From positions 483,285 through 547,284 of the forward strand of contig NZ_PDKP01000001.1 in NCBI RefSeq assembly GCF_002837055.1: DNA of 64,000 nt, given 5' to 3'. The stretch comes from Lactobacillus apis (GTDB taxonomy: Bacteria > Bacillota > Bacilli > Lactobacillales > Lactobacillaceae). The translations under genes were made by a program, and so were the position numbers. The notes beneath the pieces are model-generated. The model saw nothing but the letters and a program-made list of their open reading frames with translations. It made no database searches and was not told where the DNA came from. Positions 28,344-38,647 of the stretch are shown here, one piece after another (position 1 is the first letter of the stretch; every line of letters begins with the position of its first letter).

Positions 28344-28483
28344 ATGTTACAAAATACCCCCTATTTGCTAGAGACATTCTGTCCATTTCCGCTATTCATA
28401 AAGGATAAGGTGTCAATTCACAGTTTTTATTTTGTTACTTTACCATTTTAAATCATCAAAATCTACATTTGATTCAATCATAG

Positions 28484-29506
28484 TTATTTACTTTCATAGC
28501 CATTAGGATGGCTTGATTGCCATTTCCATGTGTCTCTACACATTTCATCTAAATTCTTTGTTTGCTGCCACTTTAATAAATGATTGGCTTTTTTAGAATC
28601 AGCTCTTAACTCTGGAACATCCCCTGGTCTTCTTCCGATAATTTCATAGTTTATTTTTTTACCAGTACACTTTTCAAACGCATGAACAATATCAAATACG
28701 CTATATCCTGACCCACTGCCTATATTGAAAACCTCATAACCATTAGGAGATTCATCTAATTTTCGAAGTGCACACACAAAGGCTTCCGCTAAATCCATTA
28801 CATGCAAATAGTCTCTAATACAAGTGCCATCTTTGGTAGGATAATCATTTCCAAATACTTTCAATTTTTCAATTTTTCCAATAGCAACTTGAGCAATAAA
28901 AGGAGCTAAATTTTTTGGAATTCCACTAGGCTCTTCCCCAATTTCTCCACTCGGATGAGCACCTAAAGGATTGAAAAAGCGTAAACTAATTGAATTTAGT
29001 TTTTCTTTTGACAAATCTTTCATAATACTTTCAATTATAGCCTTGGTATTAGCATAAGGGCTTTCAGGCTTTATCGCTTCATCTTCTGTAATAGGAATTT
29101 TATTAGGGTCTCCATATACAGTTGCTGATGAAGCAAATACAAAATTATTGATATTAAATTCTTTCATTACGCTCAATACATTCAATGTACTAATCAAGTT
29201 ATTATCATAATACATTAAAGGATTTTTTACTGACTCACCAACGGCTTTGTATGCAGCAAGATGAATTACTGCATCGAATTTATTTTCAGCAAATACATTT
29301 TCTAGCTCTGCTTTATTTAACAAATCAATTCTATAAAACTTTGCAGTTTTTTTCGTTAGTTTTTTAATACTATCTAATACTTCAACACTAGAGTTGCTCA
29401 AATTATCTATAACTGTAACTTCATAACCACTTTCCAACAGTCTTAAAACTGTATGGGAGCCTATATATCCTGTTCCACCTGTGACTAAAACTTTATTTAT
29501 TTTCAT
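28484..29506 (-). CDS. galE: UDP-glucose 4-epimerase
   Basis: 340 residues. GGTGYIGSHT (NAD loop), SSATVYGDP (catalytic Ser/Thr) and YANTK (YxxxK) are present, and the C-terminal substrate part YNIGSGSGYSVFDI-like is complete. Interconverts UDP-glucose and UDP-galactose. It is not beside other gal genes but stands alone inside IS3-like ends, with frequent ATA isoleucine codons and AT-rich flanks. That suggests acquisition, perhaps from a polysaccharide locus. The ribosome site is GAGGTAAAATAACT; its stop codon belongs to the broken ORF upstream. Confidence 0.95.
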   Translation of the reverse strand: MKINKVLVTGGTGYIGSHTVLRLLESGYEVTVIDNLSNSSVEVLDSIKKLTKKTAKFYRIDLLNKAELENVFAENKFDAVIHLAAYKAVGESVKNPLMYYDNNLISTLNVLSVMKEFNINNFVFASSATVYGDPNKIPITEDEAIKPESPYANTKAIIESIMKDLSKEKLNSISLRFFNPLGAHPSGEIGEEPSGIPKNLAPFIAQVAIGKIEKLKVFGNDYPTKDGTCIRDYLHVMDLAEAFVCALRKLDESPNGYEVFNIGSGSGYSVFDIVHAFEKCTGKKINYEIIGRRPGDVPELRADSKKANHLLKWQQTKNLDEMCRDTWKWQSSHPNGYESK

Positions 29507-29508
29507 AG

Positions 29509-29732
29509 TTATTTTACCTCTATTTTTAATTCGGATATTTTTGTTATAACACTTGCAATATAGTATTTATAGTTACCAAAAAGATTAAAAACTTCCGGTC
29601 CACTATCGACATAATCAACTATGATATTCTTAGAAAGACCATCTAATTAGAATCTTTGTAGCAGGATGAATAAATATCTTCTTCTGCTGACTCACAACTC
29701 AGTATGTCCTGTATTCTCTCTAAATAATTCAT
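29509..29732 (-). pseudogene. Frameshifted small ORF upstream of galE
   Basis: From ATG at 29730-29732 the minus strand reads MNYLERIQDILSCESAEEDI and stops after 29 codons. In another frame it continues LDGLSKNIIVDYVDSGPEVF... and ends TAA at 29509-29511, right against galE. Joined, they would make about 74 residues. The family is unknown to me. The remaining DNA to 29892 is AT-rich without a gene. Confidence 0.5.
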
Positions 29733-29919
29733 ATAAAAAATTTTATCATTTTGTTAAATAGTCCGCAATTTATAGTTTATTTTGGTTTAATAATTATATA
29801 TTGTTGCAAACACAAGATTTCTTGATTTCAGTACAAGTAAAATTAGGTGAAAAAGGCATGCTTATTAAGGAATAAAAAATGCAAATTAAATTTGTCCTAA
29901 ATTTTGGGAATCACCTCAT

Positions 29920-29935
29920 TAGCAAGTTGCTTTTT
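29920..29935. repeat. Right arm of the split terminator (Nudix side)
   Basis: TAGCAAGTTGCTTTTT, exact complement of 27802-27817, next to the Nudix gene stop at 29939. Together with the left arm it would form a 16-pair stem with U tracts both ways. Confidence 0.7.
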
Positions 29936-29938
29936 GCT

Positions 29939-30439
29939 TTAAAAAACAGCTTTTTTAAGTATTGGCCATTTTTTAAATGTTTGATCTGCTAGACTAAACG
30001 AATTTCTTTTAAGTAAATATTCTTTAGCCTTCAATACTAATGGTGAAGAGTTTTCCAAGTTAAGCTGATCTAGACTTACTCTGACTGCACCCAATGCATC
30101 TTGACCTTCAAACTGGTCAACTTCTGCTGCTAAACTACCATCAGTATTAGTTACTTCATAAAAAACACAAATATGTTGATTGAAATGCCATTTTTCGTAA
30201 TCCCATGGATATCTGAATGAAGTTACTCCAATTTGGTGAAAATCTAAAACACTCAATCCCGTTTCTTCCTTCACTTCACGAACAAGGGCATGGTTTAACT
30301 CTTCTCCATCTTCAAGACTACCACCGGGTAAGTCATAGCGATTAATATAGGGTCCTCCTAATTTCTTTATTACAACTAAGTCCTTTTTATTACCAATAAT
30401 GCCGTAACAGCCAAAAGCACGATGATATTTTTCAGTCAT
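29939..30439 (-). CDS. Nudix hydrolase
   Basis: 166 residues from ATG 30437-30439 (MTEKYHRAFGCYGIIG), which has AAAGGGATT ahead; the longer reading runs through the aspS terminator. The Nudix box GGSLEDGEELNHALVREVKEETGL is canonical (shown in GxnE ... REVKEETG form). The substrate is unknown; the long loop after the box (FRYPWDYEKWHFNQHICVFY) differs from MutT. Downstream of hisS-aspS beyond a terminator. Confidence 0.88.
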   Translation of the reverse strand: MTEKYHRAFGCYGIIGNKKDLVVIKKLGGPYINRYDLPGGSLEDGEELNHALVREVKEETGLSVLDFHQIGVTSFRYPWDYEKWHFNQHICVFYEVTNTDGSLAAEVDQFEGQDALGAVRVSLDQLNLENSSPLVLKAKEYLLKRNSFSLADQTFKKWPILKKAVF

Positions 30440-30464
30440 TAATTTAATCCCTTTTTTAAGCAAT

Positions 30465-30495
30465 AAAAAAGCATGAAGTACATTTTCATGCTTTT
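30465..30495 (-). terminator. aspS terminator
   Basis: In the minus direction AAAAGCATGAA and TTCATGCTTTTTT pair. It stands 10 bases after the aspS stop. Confidence 0.8.
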
Positions 30496-30504
30496 CATTG
30501 ATCT

Positions 30505-32349
30505 TTATTCTTCCCAAGTTGAATGGGATGCATAGTCTTTCATTGCCTGTTCTTGCAACTTGGCATCAATTTGGGCAGCAGCTTCACGGTACTGATCTTC
30601 TACCTTAACACCTAAGTCAGTTAACTGCTGTTCGGCTACAGGTGCCGGTGCATGCATCATTGGTTCAGAGGCATTTGCATTTTTAGGGAAAGCAAGTACA
30701 TCACGAATATTATCTTTTTCGGCAAGTAGCATTGCAAAACGATCCAATCCAATTGCTAAACCAGCATGTGGAGGAAATCCCATGTCTAGGGCTTCAAGTA
30801 AGTAGCCAAATTGTTCATAGGCACGCTTCTTAGTAAAGCCCAGTGCTTTAAACATTTTTTCTTGGATTGAACGCTTATGGATACGGATTGAACCACCGCC
30901 AAGTTCATCACCATTCATTACGATATCGTAACTACGTGCATGTGCCTTATGTGGATCCGTGTCAAGTAGTTCAATACCCTCATCGTCAGGCATCGTAAAT
31001 GGATGGTGAGCAGCAATCCATCTACCAATTCCTTCATCATATTCAAATAATGGCCAGTCAACCACCCAGACAAAATCAAATTCATGCTTAGGAATAATAT
31101 CTGTTTCTTTAGCAAACTCACGACGCAAGTGGTCAAGTGAGTCACAACAAACCTTCCACTTATCAGCTACGAAGACAAGAAGCTCTCCACCTTCAAGGCC
31201 AAATTCCTTAATTAGTGCACTCTGATTTTCATCATTCAAGAAGCGTGCAATTGGACCAGAAAATTCGCCATCTTCAAATTTAACCCAAGCTAGACCTTTA
31301 GCATGGAAGCGTTTGATGTAATCTTGTTTCTTTTCAATTTGCTTTCGCGAATATGCCTGCGCACCATTTTTAACAGCTATTCCCTTAACAAAACCGCCAT
31401 CAGCGATTGCACCTGAAAAGACCTTAAAGTCACTATCTTTAAAAATAGGACTTAAATCATGAATTAACATACCAAAGCGAATGTCAGGTTTATCAGTACC
31501 ATAATTATTCATTGCGTCAGTCCATGAAATACGGTCAATTGGAGTCTTCAAATCAATTCCCATAACATCTTTCATGATCTTTTTGAGCAAGCCCTCAGTA
31601 TAATCCTGCACTTGTTGCTCATCAGTAAATGAAGTTTCCATATCAATTTGGGTAAATTCAGGTTGACGATCTCCTCGTAAATCTTCGTCACGGAAACATC
31701 TTGCTAGTTGGTAATACTTATCAAAACCTGCACCCATTAACAGTTGCTTGAATAATTGTGGTGATTGAGGTAGAGCGTAAAAACTTCCAGGATAAATTCG
31801 TGAAGGAACTAAATAATCACGTGCACCTTCAGGAGAAGACTTACCTAATACAGGAGTCTCAATATTAATAAATCCGTTTTGATCGAAATACTCATGGGTA
31901 GCTTGTAAGATTTTTGCCCGCAAAATAATTGCTGATTGTAAGTTAGGACGACGCAAATCTAAGTAACGATACTTTAATCTAGTTTGTTCGCTTACTTCAA
32001 TATTATCCTTAATTTCAAATGGTGGGTTTTGTGACTTGTTTAAAACAATGATTTCACTAGCATCAACTTCAACTTCACCAGTTTTCATTTCAGGGTTGAC
32101 ACTGGAGCGCTTAACCACTTTACCCTTAACTTGAATAACATATTCGTTACCAAGTGAGTCTGCTGCTTCCATTAATTCTTTACCAGAATCATGGTTAACA
32201 ACAACTTGAACAATTCCTTCCCGATCACGTAAATCAATGAAAACGAGGTTACCCAAGTTCCGAACGCGTTGAACCCAGCCATAAAGATTAACTTCTTGGT
32301 TTAAATAGTCAGCGGTAATATTGCCACAGTAATTTGTTCTTTTTTCCAT
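30505..32349 (-). CDS. aspS: Aspartyl-tRNA synthetase
   Basis: 614 residues. N-terminal OB-fold anticodon domain ([15 protein letters not shown]), class II core with [26 protein letters not shown] (motif 2) and [13 protein letters not shown] (motif 3), and the bacterial GAD insertion. Charges tRNA-Asp. It follows hisS by 8 bases in the T-box-controlled hisS-aspS operon. Confidence 0.98.
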   Translation of the reverse strand: MEKRTNYCGNITADYLNQEVNLYGWVQRVRNLGNLVFIDLRDREGIVQVVVNHDSGKELMEAADSLGNEYVIQVKGKVVKRSSVNPEMKTGEVEVDASEIIVLNKSQNPPFEIKDNIEVSEQTRLKYRYLDLRRPNLQSAIILRAKILQATHEYFDQNGFINIETPVLGKSSPEGARDYLVPSRIYPGSFYALPQSPQLFKQLLMGAGFDKYYQLARCFRDEDLRGDRQPEFTQIDMETSFTDEQQVQDYTEGLLKKIMKDVMGIDLKTPIDRISWTDAMNNYGTDKPDIRFGMLIHDLSPIFKDSDFKVFSGAIADGGFVKGIAVKNGAQAYSRKQIEKKQDYIKRFHAKGLAWVKFEDGEFSGPIARFLNDENQSALIKEFGLEGGELLVFVADKWKVCCDSLDHLRREFAKETDIIPKHEFDFVWVVDWPLFEYDEGIGRWIAAHHPFTMPDDEGIELLDTDPHKAHARSYDIVMNGDELGGGSIRIHKRSIQEKMFKALGFTKKRAYEQFGYLLEALDMGFPPHAGLAIGLDRFAMLLAEKDNIRDVLAFPKNANASEPMMHAPAPVAEQQLTDLGVKVEDQYREAAAQIDAKLQEQAMKDYASHSTWEE

Positions 32350-32357
32350 TATTTATA

Positions 32358-33644
32358 TTAGTCCTTTAATTTTGCTATATTTTCTTGCATGTTCTCAATA
32401 TCACTAAACTTTAAATCTAGTGTTTTACCATCTTGTAGGCGTTTAATATTCAAAGTTTCGTTTTCAACTTCCTTTTCGCCAAGGGTAATTACATATTTAG
32501 CGTGAACTCGATCAGCTTTTTTAAACTGAGCTTTAAGCTTCTTTTGGTCAACATCGTATTGCACTTTAAAGCCTTGCTTGCGTAGTGCACGTGCAATTTC
32601 TACTGTTTTAATTTCAGTACCTTCACCGATATTAGTAATGAAAAAGTCAATTCCCTCATCAGTAAATAGTGCTGGATTTTGTTTTTGAAGTACAAGCATC
32701 AGTCTCTCTTCACCTATACCAAAACCAACAGCTGGTGTATCAGGACCATCAAATTCTTCAACTAGGTGATTATAGCGACCGCCACCCAAAATTGTTGATT
32801 TAGATTGCCAAATACTCTTGTCCTCAACCATGAATTCAAAAATCACGCCAGTATAATAATCAAGCCCACGTACTAGATCATTATCAATTACATACTTGAT
32901 GCCTAACTGATTCAGCATTGCCAGAATTTTGTCAAAGTTTTCCTTTGCCTCATCGTTGAGATAGTCGATGATCTTAGGAGCGTCATCCAAAAATTGTTGA
33001 TCTTGCTCATCTTTTGAATCTAGAATTCTAAGAGGGTTTTTCTCCAATCTTCTTTTTGAATCATCGGATAATTGATCTCTTAATGGTTCAAAATAGTTAA
33101 CAAGAGCATCGTGATAATTTTGACGAACTTCTTCATTGCCTAGTGTGTTAAGGTGCAATTCATAATTCTTCACACCTAATTTAGCTAGCAAATCATGAGC
33201 TAATACAATTGTTTCAACATCTGCCAATGGATTGTCGGAGCCAAAGCTTTCAATACCAATTTGATGAAACTCACGCTGACGTCCTGCTTGTGGTCGTTCA
33301 TAGCGGAATGTTGACTCAATATAGTAAACATTAAGCGGTTTAACAACCTCGGGTGCATAAAGCTTATCTTCGACGTAAGCTCTAACTACACCGGCAGTTC
33401 CCTCTGGCCTTAAGGCAATATGTCTCCCACCTTTATCATTAAAGTCATACATTTCTTTTTCAACTACATCGGAAGTTTCACCACTCGAACGAGAAAAAAC
33501 TTCGTAGTTTTCAAAACTAGGTGTACGAATTTCACGGTAATTTGCCTGTTTAAAAAAATCACGCAGGATTTGTTCTACTTTTTCCCAAGAACCAGATTGG
33601 TCTGGCAGAATATCAACTGTTCCTTTCGGCTTTTGTACTTTCAT
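32358..33644 (-). CDS. hisS: Histidyl-tRNA synthetase
   Basis: 428 residues. [15 protein letters not shown] start, [28 protein letters not shown] (motif 2), the histidine-binding [10 protein letters not shown] and [11 protein letters not shown] (motif 3), with a C-terminal anticodon domain. First gene of the hisS-aspS operon. Ribosome site AGAAGGATG. Confidence 0.98.
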   Translation of the reverse strand: MKVQKPKGTVDILPDQSGSWEKVEQILRDFFKQANYREIRTPSFENYEVFSRSSGETSDVVEKEMYDFNDKGGRHIALRPEGTAGVVRAYVEDKLYAPEVVKPLNVYYIESTFRYERPQAGRQREFHQIGIESFGSDNPLADVETIVLAHDLLAKLGVKNYELHLNTLGNEEVRQNYHDALVNYFEPLRDQLSDDSKRRLEKNPLRILDSKDEQDQQFLDDAPKIIDYLNDEAKENFDKILAMLNQLGIKYVIDNDLVRGLDYYTGVIFEFMVEDKSIWQSKSTILGGGRYNHLVEEFDGPDTPAVGFGIGEERLMLVLQKQNPALFTDEGIDFFITNIGEGTEIKTVEIARALRKQGFKVQYDVDQKKLKAQFKKADRVHAKYVITLGEKEVENETLNIKRLQDGKTLDLKFSDIENMQENIAKLKD

Positions 33645-33661
33645 TTAATCATCCTTCTAAT

Positions 33662-33860
33662 AAAAAAAGCGCCCTTGAATAAAATCAAGGGCGCTCTGAG
33701 TTAGCACGGTACCACCTTTTACCTGCTGCGAATAACGCTCGCGAAACGATTTATTATCTGGTAAAGGGGTCACAGTTAGCTTTTATCCGTTTTTTCAGCT
33801 CAATCCACGGTCTCTGTCAATAAAAATGCTAATCTTCAGTCTTTGTCATTGATAATTCTT
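33662..33860 (-). promoter_or_regulatory. T-box riboswitch leader of hisS-aspS
   Basis: Minus-strand T-box AAGGTGGTACCGTG (33705-33718), terminator GAGCGCCCTTGAT / ATCAAGGGCGC then TTTTTTT (33662-33695). The AGAGA motif and following stem are in Stem I. By alignment with the methionine T-box of this window, the triplet after GCTAACTGT is GAC (33769-33771), which would mean an aspartate rather than a histidine specifier; this reading is tentative. Confidence 0.88.
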
Positions 33861-33865
33861 TTTTA

Positions 33866-33894
33866 AGAATATATTTTTGCTGTAAAAATGTCAA
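33866..33894 (-). promoter_or_regulatory. hisS-aspS promoter
   Basis: Minus-strand -35 TTGACA (33889-33894), spacer 17, -10 TATTCT (33866-33871). Confidence 0.75.
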
Positions 33895-33914
33895 CTAGAT
33901 TTAGGTTGAACTTC

Positions 33915-34352
33915 TTATAAATCTAAAACAATAGTAAACGGACCATCGTTTTCAAGGCTTACTTTCATATCTGCACCAAATTCTCCGGTTGCAACTTCTA
34001 AACCATTATCTTCAAGTTCTTGGTTAAAAGCTTCCCAAAGTTCTTTGGATTTTGGCGGTCGCATAGCTTCAATAAAGCTCGGACGATTTCCTTTTTTGGT
34101 ATCCGCAAGTAAAGTAAATTGACTAACACTCAAAATTTTACCGTCAACGTCTTTAATGCCTAAATTTGTTTTGCCATTCTCATCTTCAAAAATACGCATT
34201 TTAGAGATTTTAGCAGCTGCTTTTTTGACTGTTTCTAGGTTATCTCCTTCTTTTAGGCCAACGAGTAAAAGAAGACCTTTTTCAATTTTACCAACGGATT
34301 CTCCGTCAATTTTAACATCTGCATGATTAACTCTTTGAATTACAACTCGCAT
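33915..34352 (-). CDS. dtd: D-aminoacyl-tRNA deacylase
   Basis: 145 residues. Starts [36 protein letters not shown] and the Gly-cisPro-like segment near the C-terminus ([21 protein letters not shown]) are conserved. Hydrolyses D-amino acids (and glycine from tRNA-Ala) off tRNA. Its ATG overlaps the rel stop (TAATG), the usual rel-dtd pairing. Confidence 0.97.
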   Translation of the reverse strand: MRVVIQRVNHADVKIDGESVGKIEKGLLLLVGLKEGDNLETVKKAAAKISKMRIFEDENGKTNLGIKDVDGKILSVSQFTLLADTKKGNRPSFIEAMRPPKSKELWEAFNQELEDNGLEVATGEFGADMKVSLENDGPFTIVLDL

Positions 34353-36589
34353 TAATTATCTGCCCTTCTAGTTTCATAAACATCTGGAATGTCGCGTAAT
34401 TTGACTAAAATACGATCTAACTTAGCTGAGTTATTAACCGCAACTGTAGCATAAATATGGGCAATGTTGTCCTCATTCACTTTACCAGAAAGATTATTAA
34501 TATTTGGAGTCAATGAGTTTAGCATCGTAATCACATCACTAAGTAATTTACTGCGATTATAGCCAAAAACTTCAATATTTGCGTTAAATGATTGTGCGCT
34601 ACTTTCTTCTACGTTTTCCCATTCAACTTCAATTAGGCGCCCTTGACTATCTTTATTATTTGCAATGTTGCGGCAATCACTTCGGTGGATAGTAACTCCA
34701 CGCCCTTTAGTAACGTAACCAACTATATCGTCTCCCGGAACAGGATTACAGCATTTGGCTAAATGAAGCATTAGGTCACTGATTCCTTGAATCATCACAC
34801 CATTTTTATGCTTGATTTTCATTGTCGCAGAACTATTTTTGGCATTTGACTCTGAAACTGCCTTTTGACCGGAATTTAAAATTTCTTCCTCAAGCTCTTT
34901 TTGTCGTTTTCGCTCATTTTCATGCCGTATATCAGCAGTCAACCGGTTGACGACACTGATTGCCGAAAGATCACCAAATCCAATAGAAGCGTACATTTCA
35001 TCGACCGTGTGATAGTTCATGTCTTCCAATAATTTATCGATATGTTCCTTATCCATAAATTCTTTAGGGGCAAAACCTTGCTCACGCAAATTGTCGGATA
35101 CCATTTGTTCGCCTTGTTCTATGCTATTTTCACGGTCAAGGTTTCTAAAGTAGCGTCTAATCTTATTACGTGCACGAGATGTTTTTACAAGATCAATCCA
35201 GTCACGTGAAGGGCTGGCATTGGACTGAGTCATGATGTCAATGACGTCGCCGTTTTTCAATTTGTAATCAAGTGGAACAAGTTTGCCGTTAACCTTAGCG
35301 CCAACAGCATGACTACCAACTTGAGTGTGGATTTCATAGGCAAAATCTAGAGTTACAGAACCTTTTGGTAATTCGTATACCTCACCTTTTGGTGTGAAAA
35401 CATAAACACGATCAGAAAAAATCTCGCTCTTAACGCTTTTCATGAATTCACTGGCATCTTGAGTTTCATCTTTAAGCTCAAGAATTTCACGCACCATGTC
35501 AAGCTTTTCATTAGAATCGGTTTGCTCAACTCCGTTAAAGTTGCCACGTTTATATGCCCAGTGTGCGGCAACACCGTATTCAGCAACTTCATGCATTTGC
35601 TCAGTTCTAATCTGAATTTCAAGTGGACGCCCACCAGGCCCAATAATTGTGGTATGGAGTGACTGGTAGCCGTTAACCTTAGGTACGGCAATGTAGTCTT
35701 TAAAGCGTCCCGGCATTGGCTTCCATTTAGTGTGAACTGCACCCAGAACAGCATAACAATCTTTGACAGTATCTACGATAACGCGCACAGCTAGTAAGTC
35801 ATAGATTTCATTGAAATCCTTATGCTTATTAACCATTTTTTTATAAATGGAATAAATGTGTTTTGGACGTCCTTGAATGTCATACTTGATTCCTAAGCTA
35901 TCTAAACTACTTTTCAAGGTATTTATCGTATCATTGATATAGTTTTCGCGTTCACTTCGCTTTAAACTCATCAAATTAACGATACGGTAATATTCCTTAG
36001 GATTTAAATAGTGAAAACTCAAGTCTTCAAGTTCCCATTTAATTGTTCCAATACCCAAACGATCAGCAAGTGGCGCATAAATGTCCATCGTTTCTGAAGC
36101 AATACGCCGTTGCTTATCAGGTCTTAAATGCTCAAGCGTATGCATATTGTGTAAACGATCGGCTAGTTTAACCATAATTACACGAATATCTTTAGCCATT
36201 GCGATTAACATCTTTCGGTGGTTTTCGGCTAAAAACTCTTGGTGAGACTTGTACTCGTATTTATTTAGCTTGGTCACACCGTCAACAATAAAAGCAACGT
36301 CTTTTCCGAATTTTTCTTTTAATTCATCATTAGTTACATCTGTATCTTCAACAGTGTCATGTAAAAAACCTGCAGCGATTGTATCTGGATCAAGACCTAA
36401 ATTAGCTAATGTACCAGCTACCTGAGTTGGATGGACAATATACGGTTGTCCAGAAGCACGTTTCTGATTTGCGTGCGCTTTCTTTGCAAATTGATATGCT
36501 TCTTCGATAAAAGCAATCTGCTCATCATCAAGATATTTTTTACAGGCATCAATTACCTGTTCATGCGTCATTTCAACGTATTTTGACAT
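34352..36589 (-). CDS. rel: Bifunctional (p)ppGpp synthetase/hydrolase Rel
   Basis: 745 residues. HD hydrolase domain ([15 protein letters not shown]), synthetase domain ([45 protein letters not shown]), TGS domain ([17 protein letters not shown]), zinc-finger-like [20 protein letters not shown] and a C-terminal ACT domain. The intact HDxxED marks it as the long bifunctional RSH enzyme. Synthesises and degrades the stringent alarmone. Ribosome site AAGGGGCGG. Confidence 0.97.
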   Translation of the reverse strand: MSKYVEMTHEQVIDACKKYLDDEQIAFIEEAYQFAKKAHANQKRASGQPYIVHPTQVAGTLANLGLDPDTIAAGFLHDTVEDTDVTNDELKEKFGKDVAFIVDGVTKLNKYEYKSHQEFLAENHRKMLIAMAKDIRVIMVKLADRLHNMHTLEHLRPDKQRRIASETMDIYAPLADRLGIGTIKWELEDLSFHYLNPKEYYRIVNLMSLKRSERENYINDTINTLKSSLDSLGIKYDIQGRPKHIYSIYKKMVNKHKDFNEIYDLLAVRVIVDTVKDCYAVLGAVHTKWKPMPGRFKDYIAVPKVNGYQSLHTTIIGPGGRPLEIQIRTEQMHEVAEYGVAAHWAYKRGNFNGVEQTDSNEKLDMVREILELKDETQDASEFMKSVKSEIFSDRVYVFTPKGEVYELPKGSVTLDFAYEIHTQVGSHAVGAKVNGKLVPLDYKLKNGDVIDIMTQSNASPSRDWIDLVKTSRARNKIRRYFRNLDRENSIEQGEQMVSDNLREQGFAPKEFMDKEHIDKLLEDMNYHTVDEMYASIGFGDLSAISVVNRLTADIRHENERKRQKELEEEILNSGQKAVSESNAKNSSATMKIKHKNGVMIQGISDLMLHLAKCCNPVPGDDIVGYVTKGRGVTIHRSDCRNIANNKDSQGRLIEVEWENVEESSAQSFNANIEVFGYNRSKLLSDVITMLNSLTPNINNLSGKVNEDNIAHIYATVAVNNSAKLDRILVKLRDIPDVYETRRADN

Positions 36590-36603
36590 CGAATCCGCCC
36601 CTT

Positions 36604-36957
36604 CTATTTATAGATTTGTCTGTCCATCAAGCCAAAGACTTCAAAAATTAGATAAATTAGTCCAAATAACAGATTGTATTTTGCATACTTTAACAATACT
36701 AGTAAACAAAAACAAATTGGTAAAAAAAACAGCCAATATGGCTTCAGGGTAAGTGTTTTAATTAACTTTCCTACTTGATAGCTGACCACGCAATTAAAAA
36801 CACCAAATAATAAACCTACACGCCAAACTGTTTGAATTCCTAATAAACTACATAAGAGAGGCAAAACAAGCACTAAGCATGTCCACCAAATAATCGGCAT
36901 CGGTTTATGTTGATTCAATTTTTTAATTAGTGCTATTTGTTCTAATTTATCGATCAA
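36604..36957 (-). CDS. Small membrane protein, unknown function
   Basis: 117 residues with four hydrophobic segments (about 22-40, 43-61, 69-89 and 93-112) and almost no loops. Starts with TTG at 36955-36957 behind AAGGAA. It sits 14 bases before rel and after prmA on the same strand, so probably belongs to the prmA-rel transcription unit. I do not recognise the family. Confidence 0.75.
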   Translation of the reverse strand: MIDKLEQIALIKKLNQHKPMPIIWWTCLVLVLPLLCSLLGIQTVWRVGLLFGVFNCVVSYQVGKLIKTLTLKPYWLFFLPICFCLLVLLKYAKYNLLFGLIYLIFEVFGLMDRQIYK

Positions 36958-37016
36958 TTCTTTTTCCTTACTTAACTTAATTAAATATTATAGTACTTTT
37001 TATCTAAATTTAACTT

Positions 37017-37961
37017 TTATTTTTCGATACGCTCGATTACTAATCCAACCCAACGATCCTGTTGCATTGTTAGAACAATGTGGAAGCCGTTTTTAATAAG
37101 TGCGTCTTTGATTTTATCTAATTGTAAATAATCTATCCCGGAAAAAATTACTTGCCCATTTTCATTCAAGTGTTCATCTAATTGCGGGATTAAGTCGAGC
37201 AAAATTTCCGCTAAAATATTAGCAACGATAATATCAAATTTTCCATGGACGTCTTTTAATAAACTTGCTTTTCTAACCTCAATATTACCTATGTGATTAA
37301 GTGCAATATTAGTCTGTGCTGATGTAACTGCCTCATCTGAAATGTCTGTTGCTTCAACTTTGTTTGCGCCAAGAAGTGAAGCAGCAATTGCTAAAATTCC
37401 AGACCCAGTTCCAACATCAATCACACTCTTAGGTTCAATAAGCGCACGTTCTAGCCCCATCATTGCCAGCTGAGTTGTCTTATGTCCGCCAGTACCAAAA
37501 GCCAAGCCTGGGTCCAAATTGATTAATTTTTGATCAGGAAATTTTGGTTGATAATTTTCCCATTCTGGAACAATTGCCAAGTGACGCGAAAAATTGATTA
37601 CATGATAGAATTTTTGCCAAACCGTATTCCAGTCTTTGTCTTCAATATAAGAAGAACTGATTTGATTTAAGCCTATGTCTAAACCATAAGACTTTAACTC
37701 CGTTAATTTAGCTTGATAACTTTCAATTAAAATATCGCGATCCGCATCTTCATTAAAATATGAAAAGAACTCTAAATCTTCAGGCAAGTTTTCAATTTCA
37801 TCAAGTTGTACAATGGTTGAATCTTTCTGTTCACCTGCATTTTCAAAATCAGAGCGTTTACGTGTTTCAGTGCCTAGGCAGTTCAATTCGTCTTGACTAA
37901 AGACAGTAAGCGCATCTTCAACTTCATGACTTGTTTCTATTTTTATAACTAATAATTTCAT
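37017..37961 (-). CDS. prmA: Ribosomal protein L11 methyltransferase
   Basis: 314 residues from ATG 37959-37961 (MKLLVIKIET) with GGGAG ahead. SAM motif DVGTGSGILAIAASLLGA, the DPGLAFGTGGHKTT loop and NILAEIL (catalytic region) are diagnostic. Trimethylates L11. Divergent from the EbsC-like gene. Confidence 0.96.
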   Translation of the reverse strand: MKLLVIKIETSHEVEDALTVFSQDELNCLGTETRKRSDFENAGEQKDSTIVQLDEIENLPEDLEFFSYFNEDADRDILIESYQAKLTELKSYGLDIGLNQISSSYIEDKDWNTVWQKFYHVINFSRHLAIVPEWENYQPKFPDQKLINLDPGLAFGTGGHKTTQLAMMGLERALIEPKSVIDVGTGSGILAIAASLLGANKVEATDISDEAVTSAQTNIALNHIGNIEVRKASLLKDVHGKFDIIVANILAEILLDLIPQLDEHLNENGQVIFSGIDYLQLDKIKDALIKNGFHIVLTMQQDRWVGLVIERIEK

Positions 37962-38021
37962 GACTAAACTCCCTTTTTCAACCACCCTCATCAATGCTAA
38001 TATTTAACTAAGGTGATAATT

Positions 38022-38522
38022 ATGTCTAAGAAGAAAAATAATATTGAAAAAACGTTGGTAGAAAAAATACTTGAACGCAACAATATATCTTATCGTCCAG
38101 CAAAATTTGCTACACACGAAGATTCTGGTGGTGTAGCGCAAATGGATACATCTATTTTAAACGAGAATGAACATTTGGTCTATAAGACACTTGTCTGTTC
38201 AGGCAATAACACCGGTCCTCTAGTTGGTGTTATTCCTGTTACTGAGCATTTAAGCATGAAAAAGCTAGCTAAAAATTCAGGTAACAAAAAATGCGAATTG
38301 CTTCCTTTAAAGGATCTTGTGAAAACTACCGGGTATGTTCACGGTGCCAATACGCCAATTGGAATCCATTTTAATCACCATTTTCCAATTTTTCTTGATT
38401 CAAGTATGGAAAAAGAAACAGAAATTGCTGTTTCAAGTGGAAAAATTGGCAGGAGTGTTTTTTTAAATCCAAATGATTTACAAAAAATTACTGACGGAAC
38501 CTTCTGTGATATACTCGAATAG
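38022..38522 (+). CDS. YbaK/EbsC-type Cys-tRNA(Pro) deacylase
   Basis: 166 residues from ATG 38022 behind AAGGTG. The conserved core KTLVCSGNNTGPLVGVIPV, followed by KLAKNSGNKKCELLP and GYVHGANTPIG, is that of YbaK editing proteins, which hydrolyse mischarged Cys-tRNA(Pro). The GTG at 38013 overlaps the ribosome site and is not used. Confidence 0.94.
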   Translation: MSKKKNNIEKTLVEKILERNNISYRPAKFATHEDSGGVAQMDTSILNENEHLVYKTLVCSGNNTGPLVGVIPVTEHLSMKKLAKNSGNKKCELLPLKDLVKTTGYVHGANTPIGIHFNHHFPIFLDSSMEKETEIAVSSGKIGRSVFLNPNDLQKITDGTFCDILE

Positions 38523-38608
38523 AAAATAAGAATATTAAAAGTGGTTTTTTAAATTGTTATTTTAAGCTAAATCCTGTTTTTAATGTAGAATGAAGCGCTT
38601 TTTTCGAA

Positions 38609-38614
38609 TATAAT
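38609..38614 (+). promoter_or_regulatory. -10 of the citI-like gene
   Basis: TATAAT 34 bases ahead of the ATG at 38648, within AT-rich DNA that lacks a good -35, as expected of an activator-dependent or weak promoter. Confidence 0.45.
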
Positions 38615-38647
38615 TTAAAAATAAGATCAAAGATGAGGAATCTAAAA

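Larger units (their letters stand above)
27936..28483. other. Non-coding stretch with degraded sequence
   Basis: About 550 bases without an intact gene. At 27946-28022 a plus frame reads YYDNINQTTQRFIEKSP before a stop, and short minus frames such as KRLLARYLAQNDHFPN occur near 28100-28150. None is long enough to name. Two hairpins (28191-28228 and 28310-28343) are listed separately. I see no promoter I trust. Confidence 0.4.
27824..29913 (-). mobile_element. Degenerate IS3-family element carrying galE
   Basis: The termini are imperfect inverted repeats: TGAACCCTAAATTAGGACA at 27824-27842, and on the other strand at 29893-29913 a sequence ending TTCCCAAAATTTAGGACA. They resemble IS3-family ends. 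A transposase C-terminal remnant sits just inside the first end, in the orientation expected. The interior holds galE, a frameshifted small ORF and non-coding AT-rich DNA instead of a transposase. I infer an old insertion with a replaced interior. Confidence 0.5.
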
